In this document: positions 1-7,768 of the stretch, one piece after another | Layout: each line of letters opens with the position of its first letter | How positions within the stretch are numbered: the stretch's first letter is position 1 | Assembly (NCBI GenBank): GCA_023391335.1 | Contig: JAEWBG010000052.1 | Span: forward strand, 1-39,197 | DNA length: 39,197 nt | Direction of reading: 5' to 3' | Source: Pseudomonadota bacterium | Lineage (GTDB): Bacteria; Pseudomonadota; Gammaproteobacteria; Steroidobacterales; Steroidobacteraceae | Translations under genes and position numbers: made by a program | The notes under the pieces: model-generated | What the model was told of the DNA's origin: nothing | Database searches by the model: none | Seen by the model: the letters and a program-made list of their open reading frames with translations, nothing else

Positions 1-263
1 TGGTTGGACATCACGGCATAGGCGCAGATCTCGATGGCAAAGATGCTCGATAACTCTGCTATTCGATCGATGACCCATTGCTTGCGGTGAGAGTAATCGC
101 GGCCAGCGAACTCATCCTGTCCCCACAACCAGGCCCGCCGCACGCATCGGGAGACGACGTGTGACCGCCATGGATGGCGGAAACACTGGAAACGCAGGAG
201 CAGTTTTCAGTGGTAGTACGGCGTGTCTTGCAGTGAGATCAGGTGCTTGCGTGCGTAGCCCAT
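1..263 (-). pseudogene. REP-associated tyrosine transposase (RAYT, Y1_Tnp) N-terminal fragment, interrupted
   Basis: Read on the minus strand, an ATG at 263-261 opens MGYARKHLISLQDTPYYH and then meets an in-frame TGA at 209-207. After 51 bases the same frame resumes with VVSRCVRRAWLWG, HRKQWVIDRIAEL and FAIEICAYAVMSN, and runs off the window edge. Both halves match the start of REP-associated Y1 transposases, in which the YYH segment is normally followed directly by VSRCVRRA. The catalytic HYH motif expected after AVMSN would lie outside the window. The 51-base insertion is in frame but carries a stop and a perfect hairpin, so this copy looks inactivated unless an internal start is used. Such enzymes act on REP hairpins. 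Family assignment rests on recalled motifs. Confidence 0.72.
159..209. repeat. REP-like hairpin insertion inside the RAYT fragment
   Basis: This 51-base segment separates the codons for YYH and VVS of the transposase. It contains the palindrome CCGCCATGGATGGCGG at 165-180, whose two 7-base arms are perfectly complementary around a 2-base centre. A GC-rich short-loop hairpin with a conserved-looking tail is the usual form of a REP element. No second copy was seen in this window, so repetitiveness is inferred. Confidence 0.55.
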
Positions 264-655
264 GGGTGAAGCGTACGCACCGTGAATGTTTGTGGATCGC
301 GATTATCTCGACGTTTGCGGACTAATTCGTTGGGTGTCCAGGAAAGAAGGGACTTCCAGGAAAGAAGGGACTAGAGCGAAGGGGCCAGAGCGAAAGAGTC
401 CAGAGCGAAACCCCGATTTGTTGGGTGTCCAGAGCGAAAGGGAGCGGAGCGTTGGACGCCGAGGGAAAGGGCGAGGCTCTTGCCCACCGCTACACGGACT
501 TGCTAGAGCGCGGCTCCGGTGTAACGGCTCGAGTCGAGCGGTTCACGGCGAGGTACTGCAATAACGCGGCTTTCCCGGCCATCGATCCACGCTTCTGCAC
601 CCTGCGGGGCCGCCCATCTCGTATATAGCAGTACAAGATCACCAAGGAGACTGCG
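264..655. other. Gene-free stretch upstream of the DUF4252/ECF unit
   Basis: About 390 bases with no convincing gene. Two short plus-strand reading frames overlap here, but neither resembles a known family, and their low-complexity, basic translations look like repeat read-through. The left part holds degenerate tandem repeats (338-445). The right part should carry the promoter of the downstream unit: TATATA at about 621-626 could be a -10 element, but no matching -35 is clear. AGGAG just before 656 is the ribosome binding site of the next gene. Confidence 0.5.
338..445. repeat. Degenerate tandem repeat tract
   Basis: An 18-base unit starting CCAGGAAAGAAGGGACT occurs twice in tandem (338-355 and 356-373, one difference). 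It is followed by several CCAGAGCGAAA-type units at about 384-445. The word TTGGGTGTCCA appears at both 330-340 and 421-431. No inverted partner arm is obvious. It may be a decayed relative of the tandem-unit elements found further right. Confidence 0.6.
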
Positions 656-1195
656 ATGCGGACGCTCTATCTAGCTGGACTGGCCTGCGTAATGTCGTCG
701 ACGTGTGCGGCAGCTGCGCCCACTGGCAGGTTGGAACTGCCGGCCTTCAACGACTTGCAGCAGAGCGCGAGGGAGACGGTCGATATCACGTTGGGCTCGC
801 TGCCCCTTCACATCGCGTCGCTGTTAGCGGCCGACGAGGACGATCAGGATGCGAAAGATCTCCTCAAGAGCGTGAGTGCGGTTTACGTTCGCAGCTATCA
901 GTTCGATACTGACTTCGCGTACCCGATCGAACGAGTGCAGGCAGTGCGTAAACAGCTTGCACGCGAAGGATGGAGCCCATTGGTGCAGCTTAAAGAGAAG
1001 CAGCAGCACAACGTCGATATCAGCATTGCGCTCGACGGGAAGCAGGTGAAAGGTTTTGCGATCGTCGCGACAGATCCGCGTCAGTTTACGATCGTGAACA
1101 TTGTGGGCAGTCTCGATGTGAAGCAGCTAGGCAAAGTGCAGGAGCGACTGGGTTTGCCGAAGGTCGCAAGTGCCGAGTTGGAGCATATGGACTAG
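656..1195 (+). CDS. DUF4252 domain protein (first copy)
   Basis: A 179-residue exported protein. The first 20 residues (MRTLYLAGLACVMSSTCAAA) form a signal peptide, so it should act in the envelope. The remainder matches the DUF4252 pattern: AVYVRSYQFDTDFAYP (about 76-91), VRKQLAREGWSPLVQ (about 97-111), a DVSI-like strand, then RQFTIVNIVGSLDVKQL (about 142-158). The start is supported by AGGAG eight bases upstream. The function of DUF4252 is unknown. The gene lies 26 bases before an ECF sigma factor, and a second DUF4252 gene follows the sigma/anti-sigma pair, so the four genes look like one unit. The paralog at 2095 shares the FTIVNIVGS core almost exactly, indicating duplication. Confidence 0.85.
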   Translation: MRTLYLAGLACVMSSTCAAAAPTGRLELPAFNDLQQSARETVDITLGSLPLHIASLLAADEDDQDAKDLLKSVSAVYVRSYQFDTDFAYPIERVQAVRKQLAREGWSPLVQLKEKQQHNVDISIALDGKQVKGFAIVATDPRQFTIVNIVGSLDVKQLGKVQERLGLPKVASAELEHMD

Positions 1196-1221
1196 CCATC
1201 GTAACCCAGGGACTCGAACCG

Positions 1222-1770
1222 TTGGAGATCGTCTCGGATCAGCAACTGAATCGTGCGCGCGAGGGCGATATGGCCGCGTTCGCGAGCATCATCCGTGCAC
1301 ACGAGCGAACAGTGTTCAGCATCGCAGTCCGTATGCTTCTGGATCGCGCGGCGGCAGAAGATCTTGCTCAAGAGGTCTTCCTGCAACTGCATCGAAGTTT
1401 GGGTGATATCCAATCGTGTGCACATTTGAATGCATGGCTGCGACGGGTCACCGCGAATCGTGCAATCGATGTGCTGCGCGCAAAGCACACCACCGCGGAT
1501 CTCTCGATTGACTCAGCCCTGGAGGTGGCGAATGAGGAAACTGCTGTGGATCCTCTCCTGCGCAAGCATCTCACCTCATTGCTCGCCGAGTTATCGAGTC
1601 AAGCGCGTGCCGTGCTGTTGCTGCGCTACCAGGAGGACTTAGATCCACTTGATATTGCTAAGACGTTGGACATGCCTGTCAACACAGTGAAGAGTCATTT
1701 GAAACGCTCGCTTGCGATGTTGCGGGAACGTATCGACGGGCCCGCAATGCCCATGAAGGTGGCGGAATGA
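1222..1770 (+). CDS. ECF-type RNA polymerase sigma factor
   Basis: A 182-residue sigma-70 family factor of extracytoplasmic-function size. Region 2 spans about 18-90, with AAAEDLAQEVFLQLHR and LNAWLRRVTANRAIDVLR, the classical -10 binding segment. Region 4 spans about 115-172, with ARAVLLLRYQEDLDPLDIA and a helix-turn-helix ending in MPVNTVKSHLKRSLAMLRER. I chose the TTG at 1222 because it supplies the usual LNRAREGDMAAF entry helix; the next in-frame ATG (1270) would cut it. The stop overlaps the start of the next gene (ATGA), so the two are probably translationally coupled. It likely directs its own unit, including the DUF4252 genes. The inducing signal is unknown. Confidence 0.9.
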   Translation: MEIVSDQQLNRAREGDMAAFASIIRAHERTVFSIAVRMLLDRAAAEDLAQEVFLQLHRSLGDIQSCAHLNAWLRRVTANRAIDVLRAKHTTADLSIDSALEVANEETAVDPLLRKHLTSLLAELSSQARAVLLLRYQEDLDPLDIAKTLDMPVNTVKSHLKRSLAMLRERIDGPAMPMKVAE

Positions 1771-2093
1771 GTGAAGATTTAGACAAGCAGCTTCGTAACG
1801 CACTGCGGCCACTGAAATCGGCCGATGATCTTGCGGGCCGCGTCTTGGCGCGGATCGACGCCGACAAGCGGCGCGCGATCAAGCCACGATTCCCGCAGCA
1901 GAGATTCGCATGGATTCCGGCGTCGCTGGCCGCATCGTTGGTGGTTGCCATCGTCGGTCATCACCAGTGGCAACAGCATCGCGAGCAAGAAGCGCTCAAA
2001 GCAAAACAACAGTTGATTGAGGCACTGCGCGTGACGAGTGCCAAATTGGATCTCGCATACCAGGCGGTGCGAGGAACGGATCAGGAGTCGTGA
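1767..2093 (+). CDS. Small single-pass membrane protein, probable anti-sigma factor
   Basis: A 108-residue protein with a soluble, charged N-terminus (about 1-46), one hydrophobic segment (about 48-65, IPASLAASLVVAIVG) and a coiled-coil-prone C-terminal tail rich in Q, E, K and A (about 68-100). I recognise no named domain. The ATGA overlap with the preceding ECF sigma gene, the size and the topology fit a membrane anti-sigma factor: the N-terminus would hold sigma in the cytoplasm and the tail would sense in the periplasm. No zinc-binding HxxxCxxC motif is present, so it is not a ZAS-type anti-sigma. A second DUF4252 gene follows one base after its stop codon. Confidence 0.65.
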   Translation: MSEDLDKQLRNALRPLKSADDLAGRVLARIDADKRRAIKPRFPQQRFAWIPASLAASLVVAIVGHHQWQQHREQEALKAKQQLIEALRVTSAKLDLAYQAVRGTDQES

Positions 2094-2094
2094 C

Positions 2095-2664
2095 ATGAAA
2101 CTCGTTACGTTGTTATCTCGACTCATGTGCACAGGTTGCTTGTTGCTCGCAACGCAGGCCTGGGGGCAAGCTGTTGCCGAGCTGAAGTTACCCAACTTCG
2201 ATGCACTGACTGACAAAGCTACGGAGGCGGTGAATATCAGCCTTAGCCCAACGCTGCTCGGGTTAGCTGCCGGATTTCTGGATCAAGACGATCCGGACGA
2301 TGCCGCGGTCAAGCAACTGGTGGCGGGGCTGCGTGGCATCTACGTGCGTTCGTTCACGTTCGATTCCGACTACGCGTACCCGGTGGCCGATGTCGACTCC
2401 GTGCGCAAGCAACTCAACGCTCCCGGTTGGCAACGGCTCGTCCAGGTTCGCAGTAAAAAGGAGCAGACGAACGTCGACATATATATGTCCGTCAACTCAG
2501 GAAAGGCGAACGGACTTGCGATCATCGCAGCCGAACCACGCGAGTTTACGATCGTGAACATCGTCGGTTCCATCGACCTAGAGAAGCTGCACAAACTGGA
2601 AGGGCAGTTTGGGATTCCGAAGCTGGAATTAGAAAATTCGCAGCCCGTGAAGAAGCAGAAGTGA
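2095..2664 (+). CDS. DUF4252 domain protein (second copy)
   Basis: A 189-residue exported protein. The ATG at 2095 starts one base after the anti-sigma stop and opens a signal peptide (MKLVTLLSRLMCTGCLLLATQAWG); a longer frame upstream has no role. The DUF4252 body includes GIYVRSFTFDSDYAYP, VRKQLNAPGWQRLVQV, NVDIYMSVNSGKANGLAII and REFTIVNIVGSIDLEKL, and the tail is lysine-rich. It is clearly paralogous to the protein at 656, including at DNA level around the TTTACGATCGTGAACAT word. No function is established for the domain. Its place in an ECF operon suggests an envelope-located sensor, modulator or main output of that sigma factor; this is inference. Confidence 0.85.
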   Translation: MKLVTLLSRLMCTGCLLLATQAWGQAVAELKLPNFDALTDKATEAVNISLSPTLLGLAAGFLDQDDPDDAAVKQLVAGLRGIYVRSFTFDSDYAYPVADVDSVRKQLNAPGWQRLVQVRSKKEQTNVDIYMSVNSGKANGLAIIAAEPREFTIVNIVGSIDLEKLHKLEGQFGIPKLELENSQPVKKQK

Positions 2665-2876
2665 TGAGCAGCGGCATGACCGAGCCATCCCAGGTGATTT
2701 GATGCCGCCTCGATCTCATTCCTGTCGTTCGCAAGGACCTGCGTATTCCAATCGGCAAAGCCTAAATTGGCCCAGGCCATAGCCTATGTTGGCGCTCTGC
2801 TTGCACGCGGGCGTCACGATTCTGCAATGCGAGCTTCATAGCATTCACCGCGAATTTGCACTTCACGAGGACCTCT

Positions 2877-3977
2877 ATGAAGAGATTGCTTGCCATGGCC
2901 GCGTTCATCGCGGTTGCTTCCACTGCGTCTGCGCATGACGATCGTGAATCAGATCGCGATCTTCGCCCGGTCACGTTGGCGATCTTCGGCGATTGGCCGT
3001 ACAGCCAGACTCTGCTGAATAACGCGCACCTGTTAGTGGACTCAGTCAATCGAGATCGCGACGTAAGTCTTGTCATGCACGTCGGCGACATTCACTCAGG
3101 CAGCATGCCGTGCACGAGTTCTGGGATCCTCCCGCCGATCCCTGCATCGAACCCGGGTTGGAATCAGGCCATCTACTATCAGTTTCAACAATTTGCAGAT
3201 CCGCTCGTCTACATTCCGGGCGACAACGAATGGACCGATTGCCACAAGAGCAAGGAATTCAGCAGCGGCGCTCCGCTCAAGGAACTCGCTAGCCTGCGTT
3301 CCCTGTTCTTCGCGAAGCCGGGTGTTACGTTGGGCCAGCACGAGCGTCGGGTCATGAGCCAGGCTGATTACTTCGATCGCGCCTTTCCGAGCGATTCGCA
3401 GTTTGTCGAAAACCTCATGTGGAGCGACTCGCGCGTGGTATTTGCGACGTTCAACATGCCGGGCGGATCGAATAACGATACTTCGCCGTGGAGCGATGCA
3501 TTTGCTGATCCCGCTGGTCAAGCAGAAGAGGTGGCGGCTAGAAGCGGTGCGAACCTGCGCTGGCTAAAAGCGACATTCGATGAAGCGCGAGGGCAACGAG
3601 CTCGTGCAGTGGTATTAGCCTTGCAAGCGGATATGTGGGACCCGGAGGCCGCGGCGCAGGGCGGATCAGGCCTGGATCAGTACACACCGTTCGTACAATT
3701 ACTCGCAACGCTCGCGCGCGAATTCCAGCGTCCGGTGTTGCTCTTGAACGGTGACACTCATCTGTACCTTGCGGACAAGCCACTCGCCGATCCGAATTCG
3801 CCGACCGGTACGATCCATCGCACGACCGCAGTGCCCAATCTCACTCGTATCGTCGTACAGGGATCGACGAACTCGCCCGCGGAGTGGTTGAAGTTGACGA
3901 TCGATCCGCGCAGAGCCGATCCGTTCAAGTGGACGAACGTGGCGTACTGCGCGGATCCAAGTCTGAGCTGCCGGTAG
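2877..3977 (+). CDS. Exported calcineurin-like metallophosphatase family protein
   Basis: A 366-residue protein with a signal peptide (about 1-19, ending ASA before HDDRES). Metal-binding motifs in the usual order are visible: IFGDW (36-40), HVGDIHSG (68-75), PGDNEWTDC (114-122) and, near the C-terminus, LLNGDTHLY (about 295-303). These are the Asp, Asp, Asn and His ligands of the calcineurin-like fold. I chose the ATG at 2877 because GAGGA lies five bases before it; a TTG at 2856 in the same frame has no such site. It probably hydrolyses a phosphoester in the periplasm; the substrate cannot be read from sequence. It converges on the DUF4142 gene, with a perfect hairpin between them. Confidence 0.75.
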   Translation: MKRLLAMAAFIAVASTASAHDDRESDRDLRPVTLAIFGDWPYSQTLLNNAHLLVDSVNRDRDVSLVMHVGDIHSGSMPCTSSGILPPIPASNPGWNQAIYYQFQQFADPLVYIPGDNEWTDCHKSKEFSSGAPLKELASLRSLFFAKPGVTLGQHERRVMSQADYFDRAFPSDSQFVENLMWSDSRVVFATFNMPGGSNNDTSPWSDAFADPAGQAEEVAARSGANLRWLKATFDEARGQRARAVVLALQADMWDPEAAAQGGSGLDQYTPFVQLLATLAREFQRPVLLLNGDTHLYLADKPLADPNSPTGTIHRTTAVPNLTRIVVQGSTNSPAEWLKLTIDPRRADPFKWTNVAYCADPSLSCR

Positions 3978-4009
3978 ACGGGTTCGAAAGTTGATAGAAA
4001 GTTCGGAAT

Positions 4010-4032
4010 GCGGCGAGGCCTGGGCTCGCCGC
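4010..4032. terminator. Hairpin between convergent genes
   Basis: Perfect 8-base arms, GCGGCGAG (4010-4017) and CTCGCCGC (4025-4032), enclose a 7-base loop. The hairpin lies between the stops of the metallophosphatase gene (plus) and the DUF4142 gene (minus). No T-run follows on either strand, so intrinsic terminator activity is only probable. Confidence 0.5.
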
Positions 4033-4042
4033 ACGTTCGCGA

Positions 4043-4564
4043 CTAGTCGGACGCTTGCAAATTGCCCTGCAGCGACTCGGCCTCCTGCAAGTGCTTCTTT
4101 AGATGCGGGAGGGTCTCTTTCGCATATGTGCCCGCAGCGCCACTTTCCTTGCTCTCTTCCGTGTACTTGTTCACGTCCTTCTTGTGGTCTTTCACCATGT
4201 CCTTGATGAACGCCTTGTCGAAGGCATCGCCCGAGAGCTTCGAGAGACGATCGTAGGTTTCCTGCTGCATCTTGTTCGGTTGGCTCGGTGCAGTGACACC
4301 GAGAGAACGCGCGGCTTCCATTGCGTTCCTATTTGCGACCGAATGATCTTTCTCGAGGTGCATACCGAAATTGCGAACCCCTTCTGAGGCCCCCTTTTCC
4401 TGCGCAAGCTGGCCTAACTTCTGTTCTGCCAAATTGCCCTGAATGGCCTCTTTGATGAAGCCATCGTTCTTACCTTTGTCTTCAGCGTGAGCGGCGATTC
4501 CGGTCAGCGATCCGAGCAGCACAACGGCTGTCGCGGTGCTCAGGCGTTTCACGTATGGCTTCAT
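4043..4564 (-). CDS. DUF4142 domain exported protein
   Basis: A 173-residue protein starting MKPYVKRLSTATAVVLLGSLTGIAAHAEDKG, a clear signal peptide cleaved near AHA. The rest is helical and matches DUF4142, a ferritin-like fold family: FIKEAIQGNLAEQKLGQLA, FGMHLEKDHSVANRNAMEAAR and FIKDMVKDHKKDVNKYTEES, with paired acidic and histidine residues. The ATG at 4564 has GGAG eight bases upstream; a longer in-frame reading to 4717 would overlap the Kup stop region and lacks a signal peptide at its start. The family is usually periplasmic and of unknown biochemical role, often linked to stress. It sits 91 bases downstream of kup on the same strand, so read-through from kup is possible. Confidence 0.85.
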   Translation of the reverse strand: MKPYVKRLSTATAVVLLGSLTGIAAHAEDKGKNDGFIKEAIQGNLAEQKLGQLAQEKGASEGVRNFGMHLEKDHSVANRNAMEAARSLGVTAPSQPNKMQQETYDRLSKLSGDAFDKAFIKDMVKDHKKDVNKYTEESKESGAAGTYAKETLPHLKKHLQEAESLQGNLQASD

Positions 4565-4655
4565 GATCAATGCTCCTGCGTTGGATTCACCCGCTAAGAA
4601 CGAAGCGCGTTCGTCGCGGTTCCAGTCGCGCGCAGTGCATTCCTTACTACAACAA

Positions 4656-6596
4656 TTACAGCTCGGTCTGCATTCCGATTTCGATGAGTCGATGGGTCGG
4701 AATGCCAAAATATTCATAGCCCACGCGAGTATTGCGAGCGAGTAATGCGTAAAGTCGCTTGCGCCAGAGTGCCAGTCCCTTTTTGTTCGAAACGACAGGT
4801 GTGGTGCGGCCCACGACGTAGGAAGTGCTGTTTGGCTCGAAAGGCAGTCCGGCTCGGTCCGCCAGCCGCAATATGCTCAACGTGTCGGGGCGCTCCATAA
4901 ATCCGTACCGAGCGGTCACTCGATAGAGGCCGGCAGCTAAGGCTTCGATGCGGACCCGCTCCTGGGTTGGGATTCGTGGGACTTCGGCTCGCGCGAATGT
5001 GAGAATAATCACTCGCTCGTGTAGTACGCGTTGGAAGGCAAGCTGCTGCGTGAGCGCGCGCGGGATACTCGTTGACTCATTGGTTAGATAGACGGCAGTG
5101 CCGAGTACGCGCTGCGGAGCATTGATCTGCAACGAGTGCACGAATTCCTCTAGGCTCGTTTGCTTGATTGCCATCGACCAGTTGATCTGGCGGCGTCCTT
5201 CGTTCCAGGTTGCCATCAAACCGTAGATGAGCAGAGCGGTCGTGACCGGCACCCAGCCACCTTCGGCTGCGCGAAGAATGTTAGAGCAGAAGAACGCTGT
5301 GTCGACCGCAGTGATAAAGATCAAAACGGTCAGCCATGCGATGCGGCGCGAAGAGGGCTGCGCAAGCCGCAACTGAATCACGAGCAACCCCGCAAGCAGC
5401 ATCGTGGCAGAGACTGCGATGCCGTATGCGCTTGCGAGCGCATCTGACGATCGGAATCCCAGAACGAGTAGCAGCGTGCCGACGAACACAATCCAGTTCG
5501 CCGCGGGCACATAGATTTGTCCCATTGCCGCAGCAGAGGAGTGCACGATTCGGATGCGCGGTAAATATCCCAAGTTCATCGCTTGGCTCGTGACCGAGAA
5601 CACACCTGAGATCACGGCCTGAGAAGCGATGATCGTGGCAGCCGTCGCGAGCACGATCAGGGGTGCGAGAGCCCAGTCAGGCGCCAGCAGATAAAAGGGA
5701 TTGCGGATGAATTGTGCGTTTTCGAGTACCAGTGCACCCTGGCCGAGGTAGTTCAACGTGAGCGCTGGCAGCACAATGCTGCTCCATGCATCGCGAATGG
5801 GTCGCCGCCCGAAATGCCCAACGTCCGCGTACAGTGCCTCCCCGCCAGTCACGACGAGAAAGACAGCAGAGAGAGCGATGAATCCTTGCACCCCATTTGC
5901 GAGGAAGAATTCGATGGCGTAGAGCGGATTCAATGCGAGCAGCACCACGGGATGCAGCGCGATTTGTCTCAATCCAAGGACGCCCAACGATGCGAACCAA
6001 ATGATGATGACTGGCCCGAAGATCCGACCGACTTTTTCCGTACCGGATTTTTGTGCCAGGAAGAGCGCAGCAAGGATTCCGATGGTGGCTGGAACGACCC
6101 ACGCCTGCAGACGAGGCGCTGCTACAGCCAGTCCCTCGACGGCGCTCAACACTGAAATCGCGGGCGTCAGCATACCGTCCCCGAAGAACAGTGCAGCGCC
6201 GAGCACGCCGATGAGCGCGATCGGCCGCCATAGCTTCCAATTGCGAGTCGAATTCGAAACCAAGGTACTTAGCGCAAGCACGCCACCTTCGCCGCGGTTG
6301 TCGGCGCGCAGCATGATCGTGACGTACTTCAGAGAGATGATGATCATGAGCGACCAAAAAATCAGCGAGAGCACGCCCATTACGTTCGCTTCAGTGAGAG
6401 CGACACCATGAGGTGCTGTAAAGCACTGCCGAAATGCGTAAAGCGGGCTCGTGCCGATGTCGCCAAAAACGACGCCGAGTGCGCCGATGGTGAGAGTTCG
6501 ATGGCGTGCCCGGTCGGCGGAGGCGCAGAGCGAAATGGCCGCTGGGCTGATGTCGTGGTCGGAAGGCATGGCAAGAGAGATGAAGCCATGCAACAT
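4656..6596 (-). CDS. kup: KUP-family potassium uptake transporter
   Basis: A 646-residue inner-membrane protein that imports K+ with protons. Family signatures are strong: GALGVVFGDIGTSPLYAFRQCF near the start, the LKYVTIMLRADNRGEGG segment, FFGDGMLTPAISVLSAVEG and GGEALYADVGHFG. About 12 hydrophobic segments fill residues 35-460, and a hydrophilic C-terminal domain follows. Length agrees with the usual ~620-650. The ATG at 6596 is used; an ATG at 6569 (MPSDHD) is an equally plausible start, since neither has a strong ribosome binding site. The gene diverges from a KdpD-like sensor kinase across about 100 bases, suggesting that pair may control K+ uptake through this transporter. Confidence 0.95.
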   Translation of the reverse strand: MLHGFISLAMPSDHDISPAAISLCASADRARHRTLTIGALGVVFGDIGTSPLYAFRQCFTAPHGVALTEANVMGVLSLIFWSLMIIISLKYVTIMLRADNRGEGGVLALSTLVSNSTRNWKLWRPIALIGVLGAALFFGDGMLTPAISVLSAVEGLAVAAPRLQAWVVPATIGILAALFLAQKSGTEKVGRIFGPVIIIWFASLGVLGLRQIALHPVVLLALNPLYAIEFFLANGVQGFIALSAVFLVVTGGEALYADVGHFGRRPIRDAWSSIVLPALTLNYLGQGALVLENAQFIRNPFYLLAPDWALAPLIVLATAATIIASQAVISGVFSVTSQAMNLGYLPRIRIVHSSAAAMGQIYVPAANWIVFVGTLLLVLGFRSSDALASAYGIAVSATMLLAGLLVIQLRLAQPSSRRIAWLTVLIFITAVDTAFFCSNILRAAEGGWVPVTTALLIYGLMATWNEGRRQINWSMAIKQTSLEEFVHSLQINAPQRVLGTAVYLTNESTSIPRALTQQLAFQRVLHERVIILTFARAEVPRIPTQERVRIEALAAGLYRVTARYGFMERPDTLSILRLADRAGLPFEPNSTSYVVGRTTPVVSNKKGLALWRKRLYALLARNTRVGYEYFGIPTHRLIEIGMQTEL

Positions 6597-6610
6597 TACC
6601 GATCACCCGC

Positions 6611-6630
6611 GCAAAGATTCCGCAAAGATT
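6611..6630. promoter_or_regulatory. Direct repeat in the kup / sensor kinase divergent promoter region
   Basis: GCAAAGATT occurs twice with an 11-base period (6611-6619 and 6622-6630), followed by a T-rich run. OmpR/KdpE-family regulators commonly bind direct half-sites spaced by about one helical turn, and the KdpE-like regulator is encoded next door. Binding here is inferred. Confidence 0.35.
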
Positions 6631-6697
6631 TTGTTTTTCGGGAGTTCTTTCTTCGTCGGTCCGGTCGGATCAGAATGCGGCGGCAAACGAGAGCACT

Positions 6698-7768
6698 ATG
6701 GTTAGGCAAATTCCATTGCCAAAGAGCTATTGGGCCGCAATGTTCATCGTCGCGTTCGCCACGGCGATCAATTGGATCCTGGCAAATTGGCTGACGCTGA
6801 CCGATCTCGCAATGGTCTTTTTGCTCGGCGTGGTCGTCACGGCCGTGTACTGCGATCGCAGAGTCTCCATCGCATGTGCGCTCGCAAGCTTTGCCGCTTT
6901 CGATTTCTTTTTCGTGCCTCCCGTGTTCACGTTTCGATTTGGGCGAAGCGAGTACCTGCTCACCGGTCTGATGTTGTTGGTGGTTGGGCTCGTCATCAGC
7001 GCGATGGCGGCAAGAGTGCGGCGAGAAGCCGAAGCTGCGACGCACGCATCAATCATTGCGGCGGAAGAGCGCCTGCGGAATTCAATCCTCACGTCGATTT
7101 CTCATGATCTGCGCACACCATTGGCGGTCATCGCAGGCAGTGCCAGCAGTCTGCGCGAAAATCGCACGCGACTCACAGAAGCTGAGCAAGGTGACTTGCT
7201 GAACGCCATCTTCGATCAGGCCCGCGTGATGAGCTCAGAAATTGCGAACGTGCTGGACGTGGCGCGACTTCAGGCCGGGGGTGTTGCACTCGATCGGCAG
7301 TGGCATCCGATCGAGGAGCTCGTGGGCGCTGCATTGGAGCGATGCAAGTCCAGACTTGCATCTCATGTGATTGAGGTCGAGTTGCCTGCGGATCTGCCAA
7401 TGATCCGAGTCGATGGTGTCCTGATAGAAAAGTTCATCGTGAATTTGCTCGAGAACGCGGCTCAGTACACGCCTGCGGGAACCCGCATCGTCATCAGTGC
7501 GGCCCATACAGGAGGCACAGTGCAATTGTCCGTCCGCGATTACGGAAACGGATTGACCCAGGATGCCGAAAGCCTCTTCAAGACATTTTCCCGCGGTGCA
7601 CGCGAGGCGGGGCCCGCTGGATCCGGCCTCGGTCTGACTATTTGTCGCGCCATCGCGTTACTGCATGGGGCGGAGATCCAGGCTCGCGCTCTCGAAGCTC
7701 CAGGGGCAGAGTTCGTGCTGAGGCTTCCTTACGAGACGCCGCCCACAGCGACCGAGGCGGACGCATGA
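6698..7768 (+). CDS. KdpD-like sensor histidine kinase lacking the KdpD N-terminal domain
   Basis: A 356-residue kinase. Residues about 10-105 form a four-helix membrane domain of the DUF4118 (KdpD transmembrane) type, with LTDLAMVFLLGVVVTAV and ASFAAFDFFFVPPVFTF. The HisKA domain has its phospho-acceptor at His136 in SISHDLRTPLAVIAGSASSL. The ATPase domain shows the N box (NLLENAAQYTP), DYGNGL and GSGLGLTICRAIALLHGA. Full KdpD is near 900 residues and begins with a Walker-containing cytoplasmic sensor plus a Usp domain, both missing here. GAGAG precedes the ATG. The stop overlaps the regulator start (ATGA). No kdpFABC genes are in the window; kup lies divergently instead, so K+ or turgor sensing is likely but inferred. 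Confidence 0.85.
   Translation: MVRQIPLPKSYWAAMFIVAFATAINWILANWLTLTDLAMVFLLGVVVTAVYCDRRVSIACALASFAAFDFFFVPPVFTFRFGRSEYLLTGLMLLVVGLVISAMAARVRREAEAATHASIIAAEERLRNSILTSISHDLRTPLAVIAGSASSLRENRTRLTEAEQGDLLNAIFDQARVMSSEIANVLDVARLQAGGVALDRQWHPIEELVGAALERCKSRLASHVIEVELPADLPMIRVDGVLIEKFIVNLLENAAQYTPAGTRIVISAAHTGGTVQLSVRDYGNGLTQDAESLFKTFSRGAREAGPAGSGLGLTICRAIALLHGAEIQARALEAPGAEFVLRLPYETPPTATEADA

Noticed and set aside
286..628. Two overlapping plus-strand frames before the DUF4252 gene
   Set aside because: They translate degenerate tandem repeats and resemble no protein family. No good start signals are present.
5677..6357. Minus-strand frame (226 codons) in kup in another phase
   Set aside because: Overlaps the kup coding sequence completely; the translation is Arg/His-rich shadow without membrane segments.
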